DNA of 64,000 nucleotides from Scilla litardierei (GCA_030789695.1 CM061132.1:164387442-164451441); one strand, 5' to 3'; numbered from the stretch's first letter, positions 22,216 to 33,584 are shown. A program made the numbers and translations. The notes: generated by a model from the sequence alone, not told the origin.

Positions 22216-24700
22216 TCAACCGCTTTCCAGTGTTCTTGCCCTGGGTTGGATTGGTAACAGCTTACCATTTCCAACGGCAAAACAGATGTCCGGTCTCGTA
22301 CACACCATAGTGTACATAAGACTATCAATTGCACTGGAATATGGAACTTTTTCCATAATTTCCTTTTCCTTTTGGTTCTTTGGACACGATTCCAGATATA
22401 AGTTATCGCATATGCTTATATGAATATCAATGGACTTGCAGTCCTGCATATTAAATCGTTCTAGGACCTTCTTTATATAAGTCTCCTGTGAAAGAGAAAG
22501 AAGTTTCTTCGAATGATTCCTTGAAATCTTAATTCCAAGGATATATGCGGCTTTTTCTATGCCTTTCATCTCAAATACTGATGAAAGCCAAGCCTTGATA
22601 CTCATTACAAAGCCCTTGTCATTTCTAGCTATTAAAATGTTATCTACATATAGATACATGATAATATACTTGCTTTTAATCCTCTTGATATATACTCAGT
22701 TATCTTCATCAAGCATGGAAAAAATCCATTTGATAAGACAACTTCTTGAAATCGTATATACCATTGCCTCGAGGATTATTTAAGACCATATATGGACTTA
22801 CGAAGTTTACAAACCTTATGTTTGTTTCCTTCTTTTACAAACCCTGTTGGTTGTTCCATATAGATCTCCTCGTCCAAGTCTCCATTGAGAAAGGCAGTCT
22901 TTACATCCATCTGATGTAATTCGAGGTATAAGCAAGCTACCATTGCGAATCAAGGTAAAACGCACAACAGGTGAGAAGTTTTCTTTGTAGTCTATCCCTT
23001 CCTGTTGCGTAAAACCTTTCGCGACAAGGCGAGCTTTATATCTATCTATAGAGCCATCAGCCTTATGCTTGATCTCGAGAACCCATTTGTTCCCAATTAC
23101 TCTATGTCCTCTGGGTGAGTTAACTAAGTCCCAGACTTGGTTAACTTTTATGGATTATCGCTTCCATCCATTTGTCTTTTGCAGGGCATGATGTGGCATA
23201 TTTGAGATTCTTCAAGTCCTTGTTGACTCGAATTTAGATCAATTCTAATATCACTCCCACTTGAAATGTTGTTAGAATTGCTCCCACTTGGATCATTATT
23301 TCCGTATGGAATAGGATAATCGTCATTCGTATAATCCATTGGTGAAGGTTGAAAAGTATTTTCGTTTTCACCAAGAATTCTCCCACTCGAATGAGGTAAT
23401 CCTTCTTGATCACAAATCTCAAATAGAGATAAGTCCTGACTTATCTCGCCCTGTCTTGGAAACTTGTTTTCCAAGAAAGTGACATCCCTCGACTCAAAAC
23501 TCAATTAGCACACCATTGTCTTCCTGACTAACAAAAACATAACCTTTGGAGTTTAATGCGTATCGTTTAAAGATACATTTCCTTCCCCATGGCCCAAGTT
23601 TGCCATACTTATGGGAGGAAATATGTGCGTTGAATGCACAAACTTAAGGTAAAATGTTTAAGTTAGGAGACCTTTGGTTCCACAACTCATAAGGAGTGGA
23701 GCTAACTGATTTCGAGGGTACGCGGTTTAAAATGAAAACGGTTGTCAATAATGCATCACCCCAGAAGGTGATTGGCAAGTTAGCTTGCGCCATCATTGAA
23801 CAGACCATTTTTCATTAAAGTCCTATACCTCCTTTCTGCAACACCAATTTGTTGAGGAGTATAAGGCATAGTTACTTGATGTACTATGCCTTTTTCATCA
23901 CAAAGTTCCTTTAAACTTGTTGATTGATATTCACCGCCCCTATCGGTTCGCATGACCTTAATCTTGCGATCTAATTGATTCTCCACTAAACTCATATAGT
24001 TTTTAAAGCAGGTTTAGTGCTTTCACTTTTGTGGGATATCAAATAGATATTACCGAATCGGGTAAAATCATCAATTAAAAGTGATGAAATAGGACTTCCC
24101 GTGTCTTGTCTTGACATTCATCGGACCATATATGTCCGAATGGATAAGCGGTAATGGAACCTTGGCCCTTGTGCCGGTTCCAAACGGCTTGCGACAAGAT
24201 TTCCTTTCAAGGCAATGTTCGCAGGTCGACATTTCAACCTTTGAAACATTGGATAGAAGGCCACGTTTGGCAAGTCTATCCATACGCGTTGGTCTAATAT
24301 GACCAAGCCTTGATTGCCAACAAATTATATTAGACTCATTAGTCAAAGAATTTGTCATAAGGAAATGAGAAATCATACATTGTACTTATTACAATGAATC
24401 CTTTAAATACATAACCCAGAACCAATAAAGGAATTATTACAAAAATAGGTCCATATTACAAACATGAAGGAACCAACCATTAACCAAGACCCAATAAATT
24501 GACCACAATTTTAATATTCCTTTGAATATATGGAATGAAGAGAACATCATGAAGTAGGATAGTGCGGCCGTTGTCCAAGACAAGCTTGCGAGTCCCAACG
24601 CCTTTCACTTCAACACGTGTGTTGTTTCCTACATTGATCCACTTCATTCCTTGAGTATCCGGTGATACTCCACGAAGGACCGTCTGTCCTTTGCTATGTG
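22216..24700 (-). pseudogene. element D pol (protease, integrase, RT), frameshifted
   Basis: Reading leftward: the protease start (IIDSGATDHIA, about 24715-24690) is out of frame with gag. The pre-integrase zinc-binding region follows (CWQSRLGHIRPTRMDRLAKRG, 24071-24376). Integrase core pieces are at 23780-23995 (RTDRGGEYQS, YTPQQIGVAERR). The integrase-RT linker lies at 23148-23504 (DVTFLENKFPRQGEIS), and the RT end at 22216-22659. The RT active site reads YVDN where the family has YVDD, so even the local RT is likely inactive. Several frameshifts separate the blocks. Confidence 0.85.
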
Positions 24701-24716
24701 GTCAGTGGCACCTGAA

Positions 24717-25643
24717 TCAATTATCCCAAAATGGATTAGATTCCACAAGAAATAGTGAACTAGAAACACATATGTAACTAGTATTACAAGTTACCTCGTC
24801 ACTTCCACTCGTACACGAACGAGCATAGTGACCGAGCTTGTTGCACTTGAAGCACTTGATTCTTTTCAAGTCTTTCTTCTTGTGCCATTTCTTGTGTCCA
24901 CCCTTATGTTTGGGTTCCTTGGTAGACTCAGGTTGCTTATTACGTTCATTAGAAGACTTCGAACGATCTTTACGTTTCTTTCCCCCGTGTGAGGAACTAG
25001 CAACCATGTGCACTTCTGCACCTGGCTTGGCAGCCGCAAGCCGCTCTTCCTCTAATTCGAGGTGCTTGGAAACATCGTTGAAGGTCTTGATGCTCTCATT
25101 ATGAGTGAGATGCATCTTCATCTGATCCCACCCATTTGGTAGGGAACGTATGACTGCTTGGATTTGTTGCTCATCTGTGAGCACATGACCTGCGTCCTTT
25201 AACTCCGAGATAAGGTTCGCCATATGTCGCAGATGTTTCCCTATGGAATGATCTGGACGTTTCTTATATGTATCGAACTTTATAGTTAAGGCGCGAAGTT
25301 TGGACACCGATGTGCCACCGAACTTCTCCTCTAGCTTGGACCATATGTCCATAGCTAGGTCATGTTCTCGGAAGATGCACATTATGTCATCAGCCATACT
25401 GCTTAATAACGTAATGCGCGCTATCTTATTCTTCCGAGACCAAGCATCAAAAGCTTCCTTGTCTCTTCGGTGTTGGGCCGTAGTGCCCAACTCGGGTTCA
25501 ATCATTACGTTCTTTAGAGTTTCGAGCACTTCTTGCTCCTCTAAAACGTATTGTATCTTAATGGACCAAAGTTTGTAATTATCGCCGTTGAGTTTTTCAC
25601 CTTTGTTTAACTCAGCGACGATATTCTTTGAAGCGGAAGACAT
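24717..25643 (-). CDS. gag: element D Gag (copia nucleocapsid protein)
   Basis: An open frame of about 308 residues starts at the ATG at 25643 (MSSASKNIVAEL); the frame is open further upstream to 25703 without clear homology. It has the copia Gag (UBN2-type) signature: GDNYKLWSIKIQYVLEEQEV near the N-terminus, IWSKLEEKFGG in the middle and LPNGWDQMKMHL later. A Lys-rich stretch and a CCHC zinc knuckle (CFKCNKLGHYARSC) follow. Gag forms the virus-like particle and binds element RNA. Beyond the knuckle the frame drifts and stops at 24717 just before the protease, which is in another frame. This is the only intact protein of element D. Confidence 0.85.
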   Translation of the reverse strand: MSSASKNIVAELNKGEKLNGDNYKLWSIKIQYVLEEQEVLETLKNVMIEPELGTTAQHRRDKEAFDAWSRKNKIARITLLSSMADDIMCIFREHDLAMDIWSKLEEKFGGTSVSKLRALTIKFDTYKKRPDHSIGKHLRHMANLISELKDAGHVLTDEQQIQAVIRSLPNGWDQMKMHLTHNESIKTFNDVSKHLELEEERLAAAKPGAEVHMVASSSHGGKKRKDRSKSSNERNKQPESTKEPKHKGGHKKWHKKKDLKRIKCFKCNKLGHYARSCTSGSDEVTCNTSYICVSSSLFLVESNPFWDN

Positions 25644-25794
25644 TTTACTTTTAAAATGGTGCAAAAGACACAAAACCGAAGGTTCGATCAAAAAACATTG
25701 CATAAAAAATTCTTAAAATATAACTCCCACTTGAAATGATAATAGAATATCCCATTTGGATAGTTCTAAAATTCAAATCCCACTTGGAATTATA

Positions 25795-26100
25795 TTATAT
25801 TTGATAAGTTACTTTCGAAAAATATTGAAGGTGTTGTTCTAGAATCGAAAAGGTCTCTATGATTCCAATCACCATCTAGAACAACTTTCAATATTCCCCC
25901 ATCACTTATCAAACTATAGTACTCTTATAGTACTAGCAGCGGAAAATAAGTATTTGATAAGTTACTTTCGAAAAATATTGAAGATGTTACTCTAGAATCG
26001 GAAAGGTCACTATGTTTCCAATCACCATCTAGAGTAACTTTCAATATTTCTCCCTCACTTTATCAAATGTTAGTACTCTTATAGTACTTAGCAGCGGAAA
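25795..26100 (-). repeat. duplicated hairpin unit in D leader
   Basis: Two ~155-bp copies (about 25795-25945 and 25950-26100) each contain a long inverted repeat: TTTGATAAGT and AATATTGAA on one side, TTCAATATT and ACTTATCAAA on the other, with TCTAGAA-type words inside. They sit immediately upstream of gag on the element strand and could form paired stem-loops in the RNA. Confidence 0.75.
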
Positions 26101-26140
26101 AGTGTTTTTGAAAACGTATTTTTCAAAACGAATATAAAAT

Positions 26141-26400
26141 ACATTGGCTAATCTCCATAGAGTAGAGCACAACGTCATAAGTTCATTGGCTAATCTCCGT
26201 AGAGTAGAGCACAATGACATGGCTAATCTCGTATGAAGTAGAGCATTACGGCTAATCTTCAAGGAGTAGAGCACAATTTCATAAGTACATTGGCTAATCT
26301 CCGAAGAGTAGAGCACAATGACTTGGCTAATCTCGCATGAAGTAGAGCACTATGGCTAATCTTCAAGGAGTAGAGCCCAAGTTAAAAACTTCATTCAAAC
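26141..26400 (-). repeat. GGCTAATCT array with higher-order period
   Basis: Seven units each start GGCTAATCT(C/T) and contain AGTAGAGCA. Their lengths run about 42, 33, 29, 42, 33, 29, so the true period is a 3-unit block of about 104 bp. The array lies in the D leader. Confidence 0.8.
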
Positions 26401-26589
26401 GTTAGTCCCGTATGAACTAGTCGGCACTGTGGTTAGCCCCGTATGGGCTAATCGACACATTCGAGTTTGACCAATGCCTTTTGTCACCCCGTATGGGTCA
26501 TTTGGCAAGTTTGCAATCGACCCAGACCATCTGTCGGATTGGTCGACCAAAAACACAAAATTGGTCGACCAATATTCGAACTGCAACTT

Positions 26590-27085
26590 CTCCCGGCCAG
26601 GGCCTCGGCCCTGGCCGGGGCTTGGCCAATGGCCGGCCAGGGCCTCTGCCTTGGCCGGCCAGGGGGCCTGCCCCCCTCGGCCAGGGCCGGCCAGGCCCTG
26701 GCCTCTGCCAGGGCCGGCCGGCCAGGCCACTGGCCGGGGCCAGGGCTCCTGCCCTGGCCTCGGCCAGGCCCTGGCCTGAGGCCAGGGCGCTGCCCTGGCC
26801 TCTTGCCAGGGCGGCCTGGCCGCTGGCCGGGGCCAGGGCTCCTGCCCTGGCCTCTGCCAGGGCCGGCCTGGCCCTGGCAGTGGCCAGGGCTCCGGCCCTG
26901 GCCTCTGCCAGGGCCGGCAGGCCGGCCTGGCCGGCAGGCCCTTGGCCAAGGCCGGCCACTGCCGGCCCGGCCTTGGCCGGCCACTGCCGGCCCGGCCATG
27001 GCCGGTCATGGCTTGGCCATGGCCGGCCATGGTCAAGGCCTTTCGGCGTTGGCCGGCCATGGCCCCTTTGGCCATGGCCGGCCAC
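26590..27085. repeat. GGCC-dense low-complexity block in D leader
   Basis: About 490 bp consist almost wholly of GGCC, GGCCAGGG and CCCTGGCC words, so the sequence is nearly self-complementary at every scale. Long open frames on both strands (220-240 codons, rich in Gly, Pro, Ala and Arg) are composition artefacts. Extreme GC contrasts with the AT-rich flanks. Confidence 0.9.
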
Positions 27086-27571
27086 CCCCTTTGAATGGGG
27101 TTGCCGCACTTTCTCCTCCCCCTTGATGGGGTGGTCGCCGGTGGTTATTGGCCGTAGCCAACCCCCTCCGCATGAGGAGAGGGGGTGAATGGCCTTCATG
27201 GCCCATTTGGCCATGGTGCACATGCACCAAATTTTCCTCTTACCCGATGGAAATAACTTCCATCATCTTCCTCGATGAAGCACCCGTTCGTCGATGAAGC
27301 ACCCGTTCGTCGAGAATTTAGTTATTTTCTAATGGCCGTGTGCCAAAAATGAATAACTTACTACGTGAACGGTCGGTTCTTCCCGTCACGGAGAGTTCCT
27401 ACCATATCCATAATGATAGGAGACCCTAACGTGAAAAGAACAACCGCTGCGTTCTCTTCGTCACGAAGCGTTCCTACTATATCCGTAATAGTAGGAGACC
27501 CATTCGTGAAAAAGACAACGACTCGTTCGTAGTTTCGACGGGGCGATGGTTTGACCGGGGCGAACCCATAT

Positions 27572-27585
27572 GGCTCTGATACCAA
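27572..27585 (-). other. primer-binding site of element D (initiator tRNA-Met)
   Basis: On the element strand TTGGTATCAGAGCC lies directly against the LTR end. This is the standard plant site complementary to the 3' end of initiator tRNA-Met. Confidence 0.92.
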
Positions 27586-28194
27586 TGTAGGATCCTGTCC
27601 AAAACAGAGTTAGGATCGATAACATGAAGTTTAGACTTACGCTTGCGTACGCGGCACGGTAGTCTACGAACTTCGCCTTCGGATTCGCCACGACGGATCG
27701 AGTCTACTCACGAACGGAGTAAGGCTACTAATCCCACAATCTAAATCTCTATTTTAGATTAAGAACTTGGATGGAGGAAGAGGAAATATTTCTGCAGAGC
27801 TTCGCTATGAAGAAGATGCATGCATGAATTTCATGCAAAAATGTGTAAGGAAAATGGCTACCCTTGGGTCTTATTTATAGCCACCAAGGTAGTTATTTTA
27901 GGGTAAGTTGTTCCTTTGGAACAACTTAATTAAGGTGTACCATGATACATGGCACATTATAAGCTTAAGTTGTACCATATGCATGGTACAACATAAGCTT
28001 AAGATATTCCCCCTTTATTAGCCATATGTCGCATGCACTTATGCATATATAATGCGACTTTCCTGCTCATACAGAGATCCTCTCCGCAAGGGAACAGATT
28101 CCCTTTGCACATGACTTCGTGTGCGCGACGTTCGAGGTCCGTATTCCCTCGTACATCCCCCACAAGGGTGTACAAACGTCTTCCATATCCAACA
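27586..28194 (-). repeat. 5' LTR of element D
   Basis: 609 bp, two differences from 20384-20992. It starts next to the primer site, so it is the 5' LTR on the element strand. Confidence 0.95.
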
Positions 28195-28199
28195 CTTCG

Positions 28200-28918
28200 A
28201 GCCCAACCTGTTGTAAGGGTCAGGCTGTAGGGTCTCACACAGAGTGCAACGCTTCGTCTAGTAATAGGTAGAAAATAGTTAGGGAGAATATTTGCATTTG
28301 ATGCAAAAGAAGAGATAATTGCATTTGATGCAATATGATAATTTAAGCTTAGATAGGGACTATTTTGCATTTGATGCAAAAGCGATTAAATGTGTATTAA
28401 ATTGTTTAATACAATATTTAATAAAATAAACGAAAGGAAAAATTCACGGGTAAGACGGGAATGTCCCGGTCTAGACCCAGGTTCGAACAGCGTCCAAATC
28501 GGACGCCAAACATAATAGTTATGGCCAAAACAGTGTAAACCCCAAAGCCCATATGCTCAAAGGGGCTGATTAAATAAACCCAGGCCCAAGAAAAAAGAGG
28601 GGGGGCCCGCTGACGCGTGCGTCAGCGGGCCCGCCCGCGGGCGCCCGCCAGGCGCGGGCGCACACGCCAGCTGGGCGCGTGCGCCGCACGCGCCCAGACA
28701 GGTGCACGGGGCGCGTGCGCTGCACGCGCTTGGCTCGGTCTGCGCGCACAGGTCAAGTCAGTGGGGCCCACTGGTAGGCCCCACACGCCTAGGGTTGCGA
28801 ACCCTAGGCAGAATTCCTTGACGGATGCAGTTTTGTGTTTTGGGTGGCTTTGGGCTGATCTTTGGACACTCAATTGGAGGGTCAAACGAACTCCGATTGA
28901 CGAACGGTTTTTTCCTAT
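28200..28918 (+). other. element B interior, palindromes and GC-rich tract
   Basis: Non-coding. Three copies of the palindrome TTGCATTTGATGCAA lie at about 28290-28382. A strongly GC-rich tract with GCGCGTGCGC-type words spans 28600-28760; its 103-codon open frame (28617-28928) is Arg/Ala/Pro-rich and looks like a composition artefact. The segment ends at TSD GCGTT of the inverted solo LTR. Confidence 0.6.
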
Positions 28919-28923
28919 GCGTT

Positions 28924-31900
28924 TGTAACGACCCGCTCTCGGGGGCCCGTTACTTATTTGATATTTGCGCAGGTCCTGCAGGTTACCAGTGAAAACAAAA
29001 TAGCCGCGATGCAGAGATGTACAAAAATACCCAAATAGTGTCCAATTATTACATTCCATACCGTACAAGATGTCTCAACAATATACATGAAAGAATAAAG
29101 TACACAACACTGAAAATAACTCTGTAAGCTGCAGTTGAACTTTGGCGCTATTAGCTCAGCAGCATCTATCTTCATCTGTACGTCGTCTGCGGTGCCACGG
29201 AGATGGAACCGTAGGTAAGTCACAACAATTCTAAATATAGAAAAGAAGCAGTGCACAAGTATGACAAAAAGTAACTACGTACAAGCAGGTCAGAGTGACA
29301 AGTAAAGTACTGAGTTAAACTGTACACAACTGAAAGTAAAGGCAAAGTGAACTGAAAGGAGAGAACAACTGTACGGTGGTAGTGCAAGTGTAAAGCAGAC
29401 TGAGCAAGTAAAGCGTGCTACTGCTAAAAGTATGATAAGTAAAGTACTGGTGACTGTACAAGTGTAGTAGGTGAAGTGCATGCAATACGTAAAGTAAAGG
29501 TGACTGTGATGCGTAAAGTAAAGGTGACTGTGCAAAGTAACTACACTACGTGACTCAAGTCGGAGAGTACAATATGTGACCATCAAGTCCATCTCTTGCC
29601 TGGGCGCGACCCAGACGAATGCCGAAACACAGGCAGCAGGACATGTATTTTGCCGAAACACAGGCAGCGGGACGGTATACCGAAACACAGGTAGCGGGAC
29701 GGGAAGATTGAACTCCAGTCACTCCCATACTCTCGCAAACTATGAGTTACCCCAAAACCCCAGTGATGTGTCAAGTGTTCTATGTACATTTCCTTTTCAT
29801 GATGTTCCACGAGATGTTCCACACGATATTCCACAAGGTATTCCACAAGATGTTTCACAAGATGTTCCATACGGTGTATCACATGTTAGTCAACCCAAGT
29901 CCACTGGTTGACTTTCTCATTGAAAACCAGAGTGTGGTAACTCATTCCAAAGCTGACTGTGCCAAAACGAACTGAGGATAACGACAAGTCCAACAACAGA
30001 AATACTGATTCCATGCTTCGAGCATGTAGGAGTATTGTTTAGCACACAATTTACCCAAGTTGATGTTTGTGTTTAACAACAACCAAAGTTGAAAGTTGAC
30101 AAAGTAATCTATAGTTGATTACTTTCCTATTAGATTAGGTTTCTAGTTCGGTTCAAGTCAAGTAGCCGTTCGGAGGCTATAGTGGAGTCCTAAGTTCATA
30201 CAGGTGCACTTATCTAATTTTCTAATTTTAGAATTAGTCGTAACTTACTGATTTCGAGATCGACGTAGCAAGCCGGAGCTGGTTAGAGTGCTTCTACGGA
30301 TGCTGGTGCACAAGAATTTGTACCTGCAAAACACAAGAACAATCGGTTACAAAACACCTATTTTCTACCTGTTTAACTTAACGTGTTTGATTTTATAATC
30401 GATTGAAACGGTGTCGGAAAGCGTTCTAAATTTTTCTATAGCCTAGATATAAGGAAAATAATTTTATCGTAGGAGGAAATATTTTTCTGAAGCTCCTAGG
30501 TATTTTTATAATTTTTAAAAGCTCAAAATAGATTTAAAACTATTTTTCAATTTGTGATGTAATTATTCAACAATTTATTCCGGATGCAATCTACATCGGA
30601 AAGTTGCAAATGAACTGTCAAAATGACCGTATCGGAGAGTACTTTAACATATATTTTTATCACATATAAGTTTACGTAAAAATATCAAGATACGGATTTT
30701 TAAAAGAAAGTAACGTATTTAAAATTTAGACTTAAAAATTAATTCTGAAAAAACTAAGCGTCGGATTGAGATGAAACTAGTGCCATTGGGTCCGGAATAT
30801 CGTTTCTGATTTTCTGGGCCTAGTCTTGTATTTTTCCGACTTATAAATTATTTATTATCAAGTTTTGTTCAAATAACCCATATTTTATAATTATTAAAAT
30901 AGGCTAAAAATACGTTTATACGTATTTCATATTAAAATCCCGTATGTTACTTACTTACCCTCTCTCTCTCTCTCTCTCTCTCTTTGTTTCTCATGCAGCG
31001 ACGACGGTGGGGGGGGGGTTTCTCGTCGGGCGGTGGCTGAAGGCGGCGATGGCAGCGAGAGGCGGCGGTCTCCGGCGTCGAGGCTTCGAGGCGAAGGGGC
31101 GGGTCGACGTGGCAGTGGCAGCGGCGAGGGTGAGGACGAGCGGGGCTCGAGCAGCGGCGTCGTCTCCGGAGGCGTTCGAGCGAGGCTGCTGCGGGGAGCA
31201 CTCCGGGCGGAGGGCGTTGTATCGCCGGAGCCCGGCGATGACTGATGGAGGGGGTCGAGGGCACATGGAGGTAGGCGGAGCTCGGGCTGTGCGGCCTTCG
31301 CTGAGGGAGGCGGAGCAGTCGGAGGCGTAGGCGGCGGAGGGCGATGTCGTGGCGGGGCTTTTGGGGCCTGAAGCGGCGGTCTTCGGCATGGGTTTTCGGG
31401 GGTGTGCACTCGGAGGTGGGAGCGGGGAGACGGCGACAGGGGCTTCGACTGCGGCCTGCTCGGGCGACGTCGGAAGCGCACGGCGAGAAGCGGGGGAGCA
31501 GCGGATGGGTTCGGCGAGCTGAGGGCTCGTCGGGGGCAACTGCTGCGTCGAAGTGGGGGCCGTGGAGGGCGAAGGGTCGGGCTTTGTTTGGCTGAGAGGG
31601 CGGAGGAGCTTCGGGCGATGGTGGACGGAGGGAGCGGCGGCGCTGGGAAGCATCAGTAGCGACGGTGAGGGTTGAGGCAGCGGCGAGTGGTTACGAGGTC
31701 GCCGGAGCTTCGAGCGGGCTTTTCCGACGTCCGCGAGGCGGGGACGGGGCGATGCAGCAGCAGCGGGAAGGCGGACCGACGAGCGACGTTGGGGGAGTCG
31801 GAGGAACGGTGGGTGGCTCGACGTTCGAGCGGAGGGAGTGTCGGCAAGTGCAGAGGAGGAGCTCACTGCGGTGGAGCTGTGGGCAGCGGCGCTCGCCGTC

Positions 31901-32944
31901 GTGGCGGTGTCCGGGTGGCGGGTTGCTGTGAACGTGGAATCGAGCGACGAGGCGGGTTTGAGCGTGGGTTTGAAAGCGGGGAAGCGTGGGATAGGGAGTC
32001 ATTGAGAGAGAGGGGCATGTGTGTCGAAGAGAACGGGCTGGGCTTCGTCCAGAGTTGGGAAAGAGACAGTACGGTGATGGGTTTGGGTCGAAGATGAAGG
32101 GGAAAGCCCGTGTGCGTTGAACGGAAGGGAGAGAATACGAGAGAGTTAATAATGTGTTAAATTTTGAGAGATAGCGTGGGTTTCGGGCTTGGGCTGAGTG
32201 AGGAAGAGGGGATGTTATCTGAGGGTTTAAATACGTAAACTAGATTAATATAAAATTAAGAGGTAATAATTACATGTAATTAATAGTTAGGTTACACTTT
32301 TGACTAAACTTAGAAATCAGGGGTACACACATTTCACATGGGCTGCCAATCATCGGGTTAGGTGATTAGGATATGTTAAAAAGTATTTAGTAAAAAGCAA
32401 AACCCCCATTAGTGAAAGTAATTAGTAAAATACAAAATCGAAATTACGATTTTGCCCCTACTAGCAAACGTGTCCGAAAAATTACGAAAACATACCCACG
32501 GGATCGTATCGTCGCGAGGATCGTGAATACGAGGTCCATTTCATGTTTTGAGCTACGGGGATACTAGTTTTAGGCCAAAACGTTTAAGAAGCGGGTTTGC
32601 GGGTTCTCTATTGGTTTGACTTCAGAAAATTACGAAATTAATGTGGGGAGCCCTAAATGATCATAGGATGCTACTGCAGAAGTTTGAAAACGTTTTGAAG
32701 ACGTTTGTATAGAAAATAAATTCGTCGAATCAAAACGGTAATAACTGAAAATGGATTTTATCAGAAATGTTTCGAGTATTTGTTGAAATCCGATCTTACT
32801 AAAATACTCCATAACTAGTCTGGTACTTCAAAATATTTTTATAAGAAATTTTTGAAATCGTAAAACTCCTGACAAACCATTATAAAATAGTTTAAAAATT
32901 GAAATTACGTGAATAGTTATATTGAAAAAATCCGGACCGTTACA
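28924..32944 (-). mobile_element. inverted solo LTR of a B-related family
   Basis: On the minus strand it starts TGTAACGGTCCGG (32944) and ends GGGTCGTTACA (28924), 4021 bp, flanked by TSD GCGTT (28919-28923, 32945-32949). It aligns in inverted orientation with LTR B for the first ~700 bp (TTTAGGGCTC-CCACATTAATTTC block) and the last ~2 kb, but has a larger GC-rich middle (about 30990-32000). Long open frames there on both strands have no recognisable domain. No PBS or PPT adjoins it, so it is the product of LTR-LTR recombination. Confidence 0.88.
30956..30983. repeat. (CT)n microsatellite
   Basis: About 13 CT units lie in the inverted solo LTR at the edge of its GC-rich block. Confidence 0.9.
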
Positions 32945-32949
32945 GCGTT

Positions 32950-33579
32950 CACCATTGAACGCTCGTCGTATTGATAGGTTGTATCAATCTTGAAGCTCAA
33001 CGGTTAGTGAGTTAAAATTCACGGAAGTTTGCACTTTGTGAAGTGCAAACTAACTTGATTTTAACTAACCCAAATAATTAGTCCCACATCGGATTTTGAG
33101 AAAAGGGGAGAGTCCGCCGCCTATATAAATAGGGGTCTCCCCCCTTTCTCAAAACTCGTCCCAAGCTCTAGATCTGAGCGGCTCTCGTAAATGTTGGAGC
33201 ACGCTCGGATCTAGGCTTAAATTAATATTTCTCTTCTCCCTAAATTTCTGCCTTACTCCTGCGGGCTCTAGCAAAGCCACAAAGGAGTTCGGATTCTGGA
33301 TCTGAAATCTTGGCGGAGGTTTCACTCGCGTGAAACTTTCTTCGGCGCGTGGTTGGCTCGGCGGCACGGGGATTGATCGCCTCGGGATGCGGAGCGGTTC
33401 GAGGAGCGGTTCGAGGAGCGGTTCGGGGAGCGGTTCAAGGAGCGGCTCGGCGTGGGACGGGAGCAGCTCGGAAGACGGCGCGGAACATCTCGCCTGCTCC
33501 AGGGCTGAGATTCCGGGTATGTGGTTAAAGTATTTTTAGCATTAGTTTAGTTTAATCGCAGTAGGCTAGATCCTTCTTG
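32950..33579 (+). other. element B interior with promoter-like region
   Basis: Non-coding segment. It holds a perfect 11-bp-stem hairpin (AGTTTGCACTT / AAGTGCAAACT, 33026-33051), a USE-plus-TATA arrangement (33081-33130), then a transcript-like region and a short tandem array of GGTTCGAGGAGC words (33390-33450). The array gives an Arg/Gly/Ser-rich frame (33330-33539) that I do not call a gene. Confidence 0.55.
33081..33130 (+). promoter_or_regulatory. snRNA-type USE and TATA box
   Basis: GTCCCACATCG (33081-33091) matches the plant snRNA upstream sequence element consensus RTCCCACATCG at every position. TATATAAA (33123-33130) follows about 40 bp away centre to centre, close to the four-helical-turn spacing of Pol II snRNA genes. 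Similar TCCCACATYG words are frequent in plant retroelement promoters, so this is more likely an element promoter than an snRNA gene. No snRNA body is recognised downstream. Confidence 0.5.
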
Positions 33580-33584
33580 GGATG

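Larger units (their letters stand above)
20384..28194 (-). mobile_element. element D: young Ty1/copia retrotransposon, defective
   Basis: Two 609-bp LTRs (20384-20992 and 27586-28194) differ at only two positions seen. TSD CTTCG lies on both sides (20379-20383, 28195-28199). The element reads right to left: primer site TTGGTATCAGAGCC next to the right LTR, a 1.9-kb repeat-rich leader, gag (25643-24717), then broken protease, integrase, RT and RNase H, and a polypurine tract (AGTGTGAGTGGGAGA) next to the left LTR. The order gag-PR-IN-RT-RH is copia-type. Near-identical LTRs mean recent insertion, while pol carries frameshifts. Confidence 0.93.

Noticed and set aside
26395..27230. Overlapping long open frames on both strands (up to 241 codons)
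   Set aside because: They arise from the GGCC-only composition, have no domain and exist equally on both strands. They lie in the non-coding leader of element D.
30944..32097. Long Arg/Pro/Ser/Gly-rich open frames, including a 291-codon minus-strand frame
   Set aside because: They lie in the GC-rich block of a solo LTR, occur in several frames on both strands and show no recognisable motif.
33081..33400. An snRNA gene downstream of the USE and TATA motifs
   Set aside because: No U1, U2, U4, U5 or U6 core sequence is recognisable at the expected start. TCCCACATYG words also occur in retroelement promoters.
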